Positions 56,901 through 64,000 of a stretch of DNA of 64,000 bases are shown piece by piece. A program made the position numbers and the translations under genes. Location of the stretch: positions 45,238 to 109,237 of IMG/VR virus record IMGVR_UViG_3300035034_002090; one strand, given 5' to 3'. The stretch is from a virus. Every line of letters starts with the position of its first letter. Within the stretch, counting starts at the first letter, position 1. The notes below the pieces were generated by a model. That model was not told the DNA's origin and did no database searches. It worked only from the letters and a program-made list of their open reading frames with translations.

Positions 56901-58416
56901 TGTTGCAAAGTCTGGGATGCTAGGGAAAGTTCTTGGCCTTGAAGACAAGCTATTCAAATTCAAGCAGGCTGGTCAGTTCCTTCAGTCAATGGGTGGAGCC
57001 GCTCCAGAAGCGGCAAAGTCAATGACCTTCATGAAGTCCATGAAGAACGTTTTAGCTCAGTCTAAGGTGGTGAAGTTCTTTAAGTTCCTAGGCAAATCCG
57101 CCAAGGCCATCGGAAAGGCTCTGGCTCCGATCGCGAAGTTTGCTTCAAAGATAGTGACTCCCATAATTTTGATATGGGAATACATGAAGCGGTTGCCGGA
57201 TATTGTATCCGACTTCGGGTCTCTTTTCTCCGATGCTCTGGACCCTGATGAACTTACCAAGAAGGGTTGGTCTATCGCGAAGAATTTTCTCGGCATCCTT
57301 GATGCGTTCTTCTTAAACATACCTAGCTGGATTGGGGAAAAGCTGGGCATAACCACCGAAATTGTTGAGGCTTTTTACCAATTCTTGAGCCTCAAGACCT
57401 ATGAAACGATCGAGTACGTAGCTGCATTCTTCGGCTCCATGGGAGACCGCGTAGAGGGCATCTATTACGGCGTTAAGTCCACAGCCATGAATGTGCTAGC
57501 TGGCATGGGGATGGGTGCCGTGAGCACGGTTTCAGGCATTCTGGAGTCGTTCTTCTCCCTTTCGACCTCGGTCGTGAACATATGGCATGACATAGCCAAG
57601 GTCGGTGCTGTCAAGTTTGCCGAGATGTTGGGGCAGGGCAATAGCTTTGTGAATGACTTGGTGCACGCCTTTGGCTCTCTCTCCAACATCATCATTTTCG
57701 ACGTCCTTGAACCAATCACGAGGGCCTTTAGTAAGGTATTCACGGGCATCCTCGATCTCATCATGGAGCTACCGGGAGCCGAGAAGGCTATTGGTATGCT
57801 TGGGTTTGACAACATCGAGGAATTCAAGTCGGCGACAAACCTGCATGAGCAGGCTTATGGAAAGAATGTCACAGATAAAAAAATCGAAAAGATGAAGAAG
57901 AAGCGCCTCTCCGACTTGATCAAGACTGATGCGGAGATGAAGAAAGAAAAGGAGACTCTGGTCAGGAGGGCAGAGGACATGGTCAAAAAGAGCCGTCAAG
58001 TCTCTCATCAGGGTATCTCTGCTGCGAAGGCAGTTGCATCTAAGGGTCTTGGCGGCGCTGCGAAGGGATTCGCGGCAATCGGCAGCCGTGCTTCAGCTGC
58101 TAGCGACAAGAGCCGTGCCGCGTACGCACGCAAGGATGAGCGTTTTGCTCAGGCGGACAGGAACATTGAACTTGAGCGCGCACGAGCGAGAGACCAAACG
58201 CTTGGCACGCTGAAAGGCCCCGGCACGGCTAAGCCCTCTCGCCCGGACGGCATTAGGCCCGGGCAGGGCCGGACCCCTGAGCAAGAAGCAATGGCCAAAT
58301 CCGCCAAAGCTAATGAAGAGACTGCGAACAATGTCAAGGAACTGGTTGATCTGGAGAAGCGTAAGGCCAAGAGAAAAAGTCCTCCGCCTCGGGTCACGGG
58401 TCCAGAGAACCCATAG
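53998..58416 (+). CDS. Tape measure protein
   Basis: At 1472 aa this is the largest gene product of the window and follows the chaperone genes. The N-terminal half is helical with many Gly/Ala/Lys-rich heptads. Hydrophobic segments lie about residues 661-700 (FIAGAIPGGGILMALLGVGA) and 847-866 (GMFVAGILTGIAATF), plus others near 1040-1060, as expected for a protein that is released into the host membrane. The C-terminal 100 residues are charged and Gly-rich (RPDGIRPGQGRTPEQEAM). By length the tail would be near 200 nm if the usual ratio of about 0.15 nm per residue holds. No lytic motif is evident. Confidence 0.88.
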   Translation: MGKNLANLGIAWYSDDKKVQNDIGSLQGSLEGIKDTLGAIKRVNAIGAIVDAVSMDKLRAIKAGVSELASGNLEAAGAAGPLDSMYAQAAKSASQLAASSSKVSENMKGVNKSVGLARSLNIDANAVQKIAAEFTKLETNATKYGFESMKDFVKMTQVAEVEGENLVRTLKGLETGFNFSGKGAGKLLDEVTYIGREFGFGTDAVKQFETVTGSLNEHLRYMGEDAGPEEFSEMTRQIYLLAGGMVKLGKDPADAMSEATETFTKLAGAKGEMRAMFTGKGGLPDLLQQGAISIGDFGKMQDMMNEKPLDFIMSMGEHFDKLGSKQQEFLRQNVLKDMGADTDWFIQGNWKQVAPAIDKVKNSMDKASGSAQKMGKHFRTGRTYTERLNMVTEDYQQSISDLTKNALGNTFIKRQRNFYMGMLAPAFESMTEGTFKVAEGVGFINKQLDKTGTNASITKEQLGGIQEVLAKGFLGFRASGFEGLMVAAMDAEPAIKAISKYAKVTTDTVKEANEDGYVAQFTLLWKAAKGYLGSLKPMLEDVKGKMKEMWDDFRTAHPTVYAIQSFFSDMHSKAVKLKGVVEDLFGKAFGIDPQKKKDLKASLDGMRGGTIGGANFMNPMGSPLSTGTLMDDMAMKDQESLMGAMIESEDFKSKEAHKKLGVGIATMMAGLPLSKFIAGAIPGGGILMALLGVGAAAVHIDQNMEGGIEAFIDKVAAKIGPLIDKASPHLKKAADALGKLFSKLASMIDWNKVGEKLASGVSSFVSALGSAISYAFSDSKGQKELEGAAKNGGMTASLAVAMGKAFEGLGGALKGMGKGILTSLWQGVVGKPEEDKEATEVISDAGKTVAGMFVAGILTGIAATFTRSKILGVIGRVLRAPISIPFKFVAGTTKAATKGYLTAKGMAKAGELAQKFGFADDVAAAEARVAAASTSKEARAAKFGLGKAKAGAKLRGAGTKVIGGVDKAVAKSGMLGKVLGLEDKLFKFKQAGQFLQSMGGAAPEAAKSMTFMKSMKNVLAQSKVVKFFKFLGKSAKAIGKALAPIAKFASKIVTPIILIWEYMKRLPDIVSDFGSLFSDALDPDELTKKGWSIAKNFLGILDAFFLNIPSWIGEKLGITTEIVEAFYQFLSLKTYETIEYVAAFFGSMGDRVEGIYYGVKSTAMNVLAGMGMGAVSTVSGILESFFSLSTSVVNIWHDIAKVGAVKFAEMLGQGNSFVNDLVHAFGSLSNIIIFDVLEPITRAFSKVFTGILDLIMELPGAEKAIGMLGFDNIEEFKSATNLHEQAYGKNVTDKKIEKMKKKRLSDLIKTDAEMKKEKETLVRRAEDMVKKSRQVSHQGISAAKAVASKGLGGAAKGFAAIGSRASAASDKSRAAYARKDERFAQADRNIELERARARDQTLGTLKGPGTAKPSRPDGIRPGQGRTPEQEAMAKSAKANEETANNVKELVDLEKRKAKRKSPPPRVTGPENP

Positions 58417-58425
58417 GAGTTCTAA

Positions 58426-58773
58426 ATGGCAAGCAAGACGAAAGAAAATAAAAGCGTCAGTGTCACCATTGGGAAAGGGAGTTGGCTGAACAACTGCAAG
58501 TTAGCCAATCTTGATGACGGAGTGGTCTCGTGGACTGATTTTGACATCCCAGATCTACCCGAAAGAGATGGTGATATTGAGTACCGAGTCGAGGGGCACG
58601 AGCGTCCTGAGACATTAGCTAAGAAGTTCTACGGAAACTATGACCTGTGGTGGGTGATTGCTGTAGCTAACGATATTCAAGTTCCGCTAGTGGAGATGTA
58701 CCCCGGCCGCCTTCTCAGGATTCCAGAACCATCGTATGTGTTGAATAAGATAAATTCTCGCGACGGGATATAG
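58426..58773 (+). CDS. LysM-like baseplate wedge protein (gp53-type)
   Basis: The second half (ETLAKKFYGNYDLWWVIAVAND, MYPGRLLRIPEPSY) has the LysM-like pattern A-x-x-F-Y-x-x-x-x-x-W-x-I-A-x-x-N followed by P-G-x-x-L-x-I-P. This is shared by T4 gp53 and the small P2 gpX-type wedge proteins. The N-terminal half has a beta-rich sequence. AGGAG precedes the ATG. It lies between the tape measure and the hub gene, as in other contractile phages. Confidence 0.8.
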   Translation: MASKTKENKSVSVTIGKGSWLNNCKLANLDDGVVSWTDFDIPDLPERDGDIEYRVEGHERPETLAKKFYGNYDLWWVIAVANDIQVPLVEMYPGRLLRIPEPSYVLNKINSRDGI

Positions 58774-58774
58774 G

Positions 58775-60097
58775 ATGCCGGAAGTAAATTATATTGGCCC
58801 TGTGATGGGCGTCACGCTGTATGACAAGAAGGACGGTAACGCACTCGACCTTACCGCTTGGTCACGCGAGTTCGACTATCCATACATCAACTCCGTAAGC
58901 GTCGAGGTTGAAATGAGTATCAGCAATACTATTCAGGTCTCCATTTCTCCGCCCTTCGAGGAATGGAAGAGGCTTACCAATGACATGCCTGAGTTCTTTG
59001 TCCCGGGAGCCCGTGTACGGGTGGCGCTGGGGTACTCAGGCGGATCTGGAATCAAGGAGTATTGGGCCAACATCGCCACGGTAACCGCCGAAGTTCAGGC
59101 TGATTACCCAACCATGAACATCGAAGCTAGAGGTGGCCCATACTTTGCTTCGAAGGTTCAGGATATAGAGGTTAGCTGGGAGTCGACCGTCCGGGAGGTG
59201 CTGACAGAGATTGCTATTTCGAGAGGATGGGAGCTGGGGTATTTGTCTAGCGACAACCAAATCATCACGAATGTCTCAGTGGTGGACGGGTATGAGGAAA
59301 TGGATCAGCCTGTCGGAAACATCCTCCATGGTTCTATTTATAGCATTATGCGTCAGCTCATCGAGGTTGTGGCTGGGTATGAGTTTTGGGCTGAGGGCGA
59401 CACGGTCGTTATTGTCAATCCTGCGTTTGTCGGTAGAGCCACTAAGATTCCTATATTTGAGTACAAAGGAAATCCTGTGGATGTCCAAAAGGGGATATAC
59501 CCCTTGCTTGAATACAATAGCACCAACAGTCAGGTGGCCTACGAGTCCTCCGTTCATAAGGTTTCTTCGAAGGATATTGACGCCGATACCAAGGGCGAGC
59601 CCAAAGAAACTCAGGTAACCAGCTCTGATGAGGGCCTCAACCAATCGTCGATGCGATCTCATGGCGTACCCGATGAGGTTACTCAGTCCGACGCCAAGCT
59701 ACAGAGTGTGTGGGGTGAGATTAAGCGGGGTAAGAATGTTGCCGTGTCATCGAGAGACCCCCACATGAAGAAGCGGCTTCAAATGCTAAAGAGGCGGGGG
59801 AATCAAACCGGCGGTCTTCAGGCCGAAATTCAAACCATCGGGCACCCACTTTTAAGACCCGGTCAATTCATTGAGGTGAGAAATTTACCAAGGCTTTGGT
59901 CAGGCAAGTATCAGATTCGAAAAGTTACACACGTCGGGGATGACAGTGGATATAGCACCAACCTTAATGTACTAACTATCAACCTGTCCGATGATGAGTC
60001 AGAAGGTATGGCCCCGACAAAGCAGGAGATTATATCTTCTGAGGCGGAGCCAGCTAACTATAGCTCCGACACAACTGTAAAGACCCCTAGTCAGTAG
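58775..60097 (+). CDS. Baseplate hub protein (gpD/gp27-like)
   Basis: The protein has the layout of tail hub proteins. There is an N-terminal beta domain with YINSVSVEVEMSISNTIQVS, then VRVALGYSGG and WANIATVTAEVQADYPTMN. A middle with ARGGPYFASKVQ and VREVLTEIAISRGW follows, then MRQLIEVVAGYEFWAEGDTV and the HP-LLRPGQFIEVRNL strand. Hub proteins form the trimer that carries the spike. The gene is followed directly by the spike, and the 440-aa length fits gp27 (391). It starts 2 nt after the previous stop. Confidence 0.82.
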   Translation: MPEVNYIGPVMGVTLYDKKDGNALDLTAWSREFDYPYINSVSVEVEMSISNTIQVSISPPFEEWKRLTNDMPEFFVPGARVRVALGYSGGSGIKEYWANIATVTAEVQADYPTMNIEARGGPYFASKVQDIEVSWESTVREVLTEIAISRGWELGYLSSDNQIITNVSVVDGYEEMDQPVGNILHGSIYSIMRQLIEVVAGYEFWAEGDTVVIVNPAFVGRATKIPIFEYKGNPVDVQKGIYPLLEYNSTNSQVAYESSVHKVSSKDIDADTKGEPKETQVTSSDEGLNQSSMRSHGVPDEVTQSDAKLQSVWGEIKRGKNVAVSSRDPHMKKRLQMLKRRGNQTGGLQAEIQTIGHPLLRPGQFIEVRNLPRLWSGKYQIRKVTHVGDDSGYSTNLNVLTINLSDDESEGMAPTKQEIISSEAEPANYSSDTTVKTPSQ

Positions 60098-60105
60098 ATT
60101 CTGAT

Positions 60106-61005
60106 ATGATCACAGCTAATTCACCATTCCGTGATTTCCTGCTCAAGTTATTTGAGTTTGGTCTTGAGTATTTCGAGCTGTATTACGGATTCTATCGAGC
60201 GGAGGTCGTTGATAATGAGGATCCAAATAATCAAGGGCGTGTGAAGCTTAAGGTCCCCATGCTCAATATGCCGTCCGATAAGTCCCTCCCGCATTGGGCC
60301 TATCCAGTTATATCCGGTAATCCATCCGGCCAAGGTAAGGGTGACTATCGCGTTCCTGAGGTTGGTGACTTTGTCTGGGTAGCCTTCGAAGGCGGTAAAG
60401 TTGCTACGCCCCTTTATTTCTCCGGAGGATGGTTTGCTAAAAACGAGGTCCCAGAGGATTTCGAGGGCATCTATGATCGCGGCTTTAAGTCCACCTCAGG
60501 TCACTTAGTTCGATTTAGGGACAAAGACGGCGAAGAGTCAGTGACTTTGAGGCACAGCGGAGGCACTCAAGCGGACATAAATAGCGATGGTGCCGTCACG
60601 GTAGAGACTCAGAAAGGTGATCGGCTGGTTATTGACACAGAGGGTGACGCATTACTTAAGCACCGTACCGGAACACTTCTGAAGTTCGGTAAGTCAGGGT
60701 CATCTGTAGAGCTTGCATCTTCTCAAGGCACCAAGCTTTCCTTTGACGGCCCCAACGTAACAGTTGAGTCTGGTGCTCAGGTTACGTTAAACTGTCCTCG
60801 GCTGGTGTTGAACGGAACAACTAGCATTGAGCTAGGGAAGGGTGCCATTCATCCGCTAATAAAGGGTGATGTGTTTATGTCGTGGTTGGGTGCCTTTGTT
60901 GCATGGGCAGGCATTCATAACCACACGCCGGGTTCTCCGCCAGTGGCACCACCACCACCGCCACCAATAGCATCATTTTTGTCGCTCATATCAAAGACTA
61001 AGTAA
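60106..61005 (+). CDS. Baseplate spike protein (gp5/gpV-like)
   Basis: Residues about 25-110 form an OB-fold: YYGFYRAEVVDNEDPNNQGR, then VKLKVPMLN and YRVPEVGDFVWVAFEGGKVA. This is the N-terminal domain of spike proteins. The remainder is a repetitive beta-strand stretch (DGAVTVETQ, LVIDTEGD, LLKFG, VTVESGAQVTLN) as in spike beta helices. The C-terminus is HNHTPGSPPVAPPPPPP, an exposed proline-rich tip. No lysozyme domain is present. The protein punctures the outer membrane. It follows the hub gene. Confidence 0.82.
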   Translation: MITANSPFRDFLLKLFEFGLEYFELYYGFYRAEVVDNEDPNNQGRVKLKVPMLNMPSDKSLPHWAYPVISGNPSGQGKGDYRVPEVGDFVWVAFEGGKVATPLYFSGGWFAKNEVPEDFEGIYDRGFKSTSGHLVRFRDKDGEESVTLRHSGGTQADINSDGAVTVETQKGDRLVIDTEGDALLKHRTGTLLKFGKSGSSVELASSQGTKLSFDGPNVTVESGAQVTLNCPRLVLNGTTSIELGKGAIHPLIKGDVFMSWLGAFVAWAGIHNHTPGSPPVAPPPPPPIASFLSLISKTK

Positions 61006-61014
61006 GGATTAACG

Positions 61015-61380
61015 ATGAAGGGGCTCAAGTATCCTTTCACATTTCAGAACGGGGCTCCGGAATCAGCCGAGGGGGACGAGTTAGTCGCCTCTGCTGTTAA
61101 CCAGCTCTTTGCGCAGGAGAAAGGTGAGCGCCCCCGAGATGAAGAGAACGGGATCAACATCACTAAGTATACCTTCGAGAACAACAACCACCTGCTTAGG
61201 GCCAACATCCGCAGAGAGGTCATGCTGGCCTTTAGTCGAAACGAGCCAAGGGCACGATTGGTATCGGCATCTGCGAGGGCATATGTGGGTGACGAAGGGG
61301 TTGCTTTAGAGATTGAGCCTGTCTGGCGATACCGATCCAAGTATTATGCGCTCACTCGACTGATCAACACTCAGAGGTAG
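61015..61380 (+). CDS. Baseplate wedge protein (gp25-like)
   Basis: The sequence shows the gp25/W family pattern. A short start FTFQNGAP precedes ELVASAVNQLFAQEKGERPR, and the motif VMLAFSRNEPRARL leads to a beta-rich C-terminus. At 121 aa it has the family's usual size. T4 gp25 is part of the wedge where sheath and baseplate meet. AAGGAT precedes the ATG. It is coupled closely with the J-like gene that follows (2-nt gap). Confidence 0.85.
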   Translation: MKGLKYPFTFQNGAPESAEGDELVASAVNQLFAQEKGERPRDEENGINITKYTFENNNHLLRANIRREVMLAFSRNEPRARLVSASARAYVGDEGVALEIEPVWRYRSKYYALTRLINTQR

Positions 61381-61382
61381 AT

Positions 61383-63623
61383 ATGACACGTCGACTCTAT
61401 GGCGGAAAGGACTTCGATACTCTCAAGAATGAGATCAAGTCGAGGCTGAGCAAGCGGTTCTCCGGTATCTCACTAGACTTCAAGAATGACCTCACGGTCT
61501 TCATGTTGGAGATGATTACCTATGGGATAGAGCCCCTTAATTTTTATTTGGACGTCAAAGCCAATGAGTCTTTCTTGTCTACGGCTCAGCAGCGATCCTC
61601 GATGGATAGGATTGCAGCTGAGGCAGGATACAACCCTCCCGGTGCCGTATCAGCATCTGGCGAGCTAAGCCTCCGTCCGGTGGGCCATAATAGAGCCGTC
61701 TCATTGGAAAAGGGCTTTCAGTTCACATCCACAAAGGGTCTCGTATACGAGGTTGTTGAGGACTATTTCTGGCCGGTAGGCGATGAGCTTTTCAAGGAAG
61801 TTACGCTCAGTGAGAGGGAGAGTAAGACGGCCTCTTTTGTGAGTGACGGCTCTCAATTCCAGAGATTCAATCTTCCACTTCCCACTGAGGACTCATTTTT
61901 GTCCTTCAGGTCGGTCGAGGTCCTTGTGGATGGAGAGGAATGGAAGGAAGTGGACCAGCTATCTGATTTGGACACCTCTGTTTTTAGAGTTGGCTATACT
62001 TCCTCAAAGCCATACATAGAGTTTGGTGATGGTGCAGTAGGTGATATTCCTCAAGATGGGGGAGGAATCAGGGTCGAGTACGCCATCAATCACGGCAAAG
62101 AGGGCACCATCCCGGCCGGTCTGATTACTGGCCCCGTCGAGCCTCTTGTCGTTGCAGGGGAGGCCGTGACTCTTGAGCTTGATGAGGAAACAGGGGAGAT
62201 GCGCGGTGGTGATGGCCCCGAATCCATGGAGCTTATTCGGTCGAAAATACCCAATTTTCGACACTCCGATGGTGCGGTGGTTACGAACCCAGACGTTGCT
62301 GGCCTGCTTCATAGCTATAAGGATCCCATTTATGGCGCTGTGGCAGCAGCAACGGCCTTTGTCGCAAAAAGCATCGACAACGATGTCACTTCTGCTCGAC
62401 TGATAACAGAAGCCAAGAGTATCCTTCTCGACGCGGGGGCTGTTGTGGAGGGGGTAATCACTTCTGTAGAGGACAGTGCCGACGACCTAGATGTCTATCT
62501 GTCGTCTCTTCAGGCGCTCATGGCCGAGATTGAAGCCTTTATTGGACCCGATGGTACGTCGAGTGAACTGGACAGCCTCCTGAGCGATGTCAGGAGCTAT
62601 CAATCCGCCGCCGTGGATGCCTCCAACTCTGTTGACCAGAGTGCGAAGACCATTCAGTCAACTAGCTCAATTACCAAACTAGCGACCCAAGAGGCTCAGG
62701 GTTCCTCTTCGGACTTGAGAGCTAAAGTAGGTGGGATCGCAATAGGATCTCCGGATCAGCTTTCAGCGACGACAAAGACTGAGCTGACTGGCTTTTTGGA
62801 TGCGCTTGATGACTCGCTTAATGAGGCGCTAGCAATGGCCTCTACAGGCACTGTTGTTCAGCAACAGACGCAACAGATCGTTTCTTCTATAGGGTCGGTG
62901 AAGGACCAGCTAAGCCTTATAAAGACACGCGTTGACTCGATCGATGAGGTCTTGGTGAAAGCTGATGGTAAGGCCGTCGATGTCGCCGCTCAGCACAATC
63001 TAATCGCTGCCGAAGCCGATGAACTCAGGGACCATGCCACCGTGTTATCCACTCAGATCATCTCTCCATGGGATGAATCAACTTCGAGAATGGATGCTCT
63101 TTGGACTCATTTGGATGGGGTTTTCTCAGGGGCCTGCGGTCCCAATTTGGTGACGATCCCCATCCTGAGTTACGACGCGGATGGATTTTATGTGCCCCCG
63201 TCTGTTGGTCTGATGAGATCCTTAGAAGAATACATTTCGGCACGAAAGGAACCCTCTGTCGTTGTTGTTGTAACGGGTGGATCCGATCAGCTAGTGTCAC
63301 CATCTATGTCGGTTGTTTTTCGCGTAGGTCGAGGATACTCGGCGAACACTGTAAAAGGGGCTATTGAGTCCTCTTTATTTAGTGTTCTGAAAGGCCGAGA
63401 CTTTGGACAGGATCTGTATCTAGATGACCTTTACAGCTCCCTGAGATATATCGATGGGGTTGAGTACCTCAACGTTTCAATCGATACCTACTCGCCTCAC
63501 CCACAGGGCGGCGTGTCTATTGATGATGAAGGAAACTTGGTGCTGCCAGAAGGTAAGGTTGTTACGAAGCCGAATGTCGACTACTACGTTAAGCTTCCAG
63601 ATGGTAGCAAGGAGCAAATCTAA
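61383..63623 (+). CDS. Baseplate wedge protein (gpJ/gp6-like)
   Basis: The N-terminal 230 residues carry the J-like pattern: VFMLEMITYGIEPLNFYLDVKAN broken by YNPPGAVSASGEL, VGHNRAVSLEKGFQFTS and YIEFGDGAVGDIPQDG. The part IPNFRHSDGAVVTNPDVAGL is the conserved wedge region. From about residue 340 to 600 there is a long helical insertion (AEAKSI ... LSSLQALMAEIEAFIG), after which a beta-rich end (VVVVTGGSDQLVSPS) resumes. Six copies form the wedge ring. The 746-aa length is larger than P2 gpJ (302) and T4 gp6 (660). Its TAA overlaps the next ATG. Confidence 0.84.
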   Translation: MTRRLYGGKDFDTLKNEIKSRLSKRFSGISLDFKNDLTVFMLEMITYGIEPLNFYLDVKANESFLSTAQQRSSMDRIAAEAGYNPPGAVSASGELSLRPVGHNRAVSLEKGFQFTSTKGLVYEVVEDYFWPVGDELFKEVTLSERESKTASFVSDGSQFQRFNLPLPTEDSFLSFRSVEVLVDGEEWKEVDQLSDLDTSVFRVGYTSSKPYIEFGDGAVGDIPQDGGGIRVEYAINHGKEGTIPAGLITGPVEPLVVAGEAVTLELDEETGEMRGGDGPESMELIRSKIPNFRHSDGAVVTNPDVAGLLHSYKDPIYGAVAAATAFVAKSIDNDVTSARLITEAKSILLDAGAVVEGVITSVEDSADDLDVYLSSLQALMAEIEAFIGPDGTSSELDSLLSDVRSYQSAAVDASNSVDQSAKTIQSTSSITKLATQEAQGSSSDLRAKVGGIAIGSPDQLSATTKTELTGFLDALDDSLNEALAMASTGTVVQQQTQQIVSSIGSVKDQLSLIKTRVDSIDEVLVKADGKAVDVAAQHNLIAAEADELRDHATVLSTQIISPWDESTSRMDALWTHLDGVFSGACGPNLVTIPILSYDADGFYVPPSVGLMRSLEEYISARKEPSVVVVVTGGSDQLVSPSMSVVFRVGRGYSANTVKGAIESSLFSVLKGRDFGQDLYLDDLYSSLRYIDGVEYLNVSIDTYSPHPQGGVSIDDEGNLVLPEGKVVTKPNVDYYVKLPDGSKEQI

Positions 63624-64000
63624 TGCCCACTTCAAGACGCATCGGACACCCTTACCCAGACGCTAACGTAAGGGATTGGGTCGATCAATTCGAGAGCTTA
63701 ATAGCGTCCCTAGATGCATCTGACTATGCAGCTAGAGAGGACAGAAACATCCTAGTAGCAGGCGGAGCCCCGCTTGAAATAAGCTCGACGGGTTCGGTAT
63801 CTTGGGGGTCTGAACTCCTTGTGTTCTATGGATCAAGGGGGGTATCGGGGACATTACCGCCCGGATCCGTTGATTTGGACGAGGGAGAGATTGCATATGT
63901 GGATCTGGTTCGTTACCCCGGTGGCCAGCACGAGCTAGCTCTCAACACCACAACATCATCAGCGCCTAGCAGTGATAGCGCCCTTGTTTTGTTTTATCGC
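63623..64000 (+). CDS. Partial baseplate or tail-fibre protein, cut by the right edge
   Basis: The ATG overlaps the previous stop (TAATG) and 126 codons are open to the window end. The protein starts MPTSRRIGHPYPDANVRDW and contains a helix (DQFESLIASLDASDYAARED) followed by a beta-strand series (GAPLEISSTGSVSWGSELLV, SVDLDEGEIAYVDLVRYPGG). This suits a baseplate or fibre adaptor protein that starts with a wedge-docking segment. No family can be fixed from the fragment. The strand pattern continues to the edge. Confidence 0.75.
   Translation, partial: MPTSRRIGHPYPDANVRDWVDQFESLIASLDASDYAAREDRNILVAGGAPLEISSTGSVSWGSELLVFYGSRGVSGTLPPGSVDLDEGEIAYVDLVRYPGGQHELALNTTTSSAPSSDSALVLFYR

Noticed and set aside
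1-64000. tRNA genes, rRNA and CRISPR arrays
   Set aside because: I found no cloverleaf-like sequence with a T-loop motif in the few gaps, no rRNA-like conserved stretches, and no series of equally spaced direct repeats.

Overview
The window is part of the genome of a long-tailed, contractile (myovirus-type) bacteriophage. The evidence is a nearly complete T4-like virion gene set (large terminase, gp20-like portal, prohead protease fused to a scaffold, gp23-like capsid protein, tail sheath, tail tubes, tape measure, gp53/gp27/gp5/gp25/gp6-type baseplate proteins), preceded by a complete phage replication and recombination module. Genes are packed head to tail with ATGA-type overlaps, purine-rich ribosome binding sites and short gaps. 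I see no integrase, rRNA or tRNA, so nothing suggests a prophage. The host cannot be named from the sequence. A few sigma70-like promoters point to a bacterium with ordinary vegetative promoters.

Layout. Bases 1-930 hold two leftward genes of unknown role, the first cut by the window edge. From about 998 transcription runs rightward. Bases 1052-5073 carry small accessory genes: a SWIM zinc-finger protein, a possible winged-helix regulator with an operator-like repeat upstream, an amidase endolysin and a uracil-DNA-glycosylase-like protein. Bases 5133-28601 are DNA metabolism. They encode a UvrD-type helicase, an SF2/SNF2-type helicase split by an intein, a helicase-loader and replicative-helicase set, a dCTP deaminase/dUTPase, a DnaG-type primase, an SSB-like protein, a GroES-like protein, thymidylate synthase, a second SF2 helicase, a RecA-family recombinase with a cysteine-rich insertion, a RecB/Cas4-like nuclease and a RuvC-like resolvase. 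One short leftward gene (18796-19101) interrupts this run. A strong terminator near 28640 closes the module.

Bases 28759-52229 are packaging, head, neck and tail-tube genes: terminase small candidate, TerL, portal, several charged proteins, protease-scaffold, capsid, neck and head-tail joining candidates, sheath, and two tandem tube paralogues. Bases 52430-64000 are tail assembly and baseplate genes: a gp26-like protein with a predicted -1 frameshift, tape measure, LysM/gp53-like, hub, spike, gp25-like and J-like proteins, and the start of another baseplate or fibre protein.

How the genes fit together. The deaminase/dUTPase and thymidylate synthase would channel dCTP through dUMP to dTMP while the UDG-like protein removes uracil. 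Primase, loader and helicase form a replisome core, although no DNA polymerase lies in the window. RecA, SSB, the Cas4-like nuclease and RuvC form a recombination and resolution set that leads into packaging.

The most unusual observations are these. (1) A class 3-type intein interrupts a helicase Walker A motif. (2) A 13-bp element occurs exactly 99 nt upstream of both the protease-scaffold and the sheath start codons. (3) A helical domain is shared by three different head or neck proteins. (4) A beta-rich module occurs once in the capsid protein and about four times in the sheath. (5) A T7 slippery run predicts a tail-chaperone frameshift upstream of the tape measure. (6) A 98-codon frame without a start codon follows the acidic/basic protein gene, suggesting a frameshifted or recoded C-terminus.
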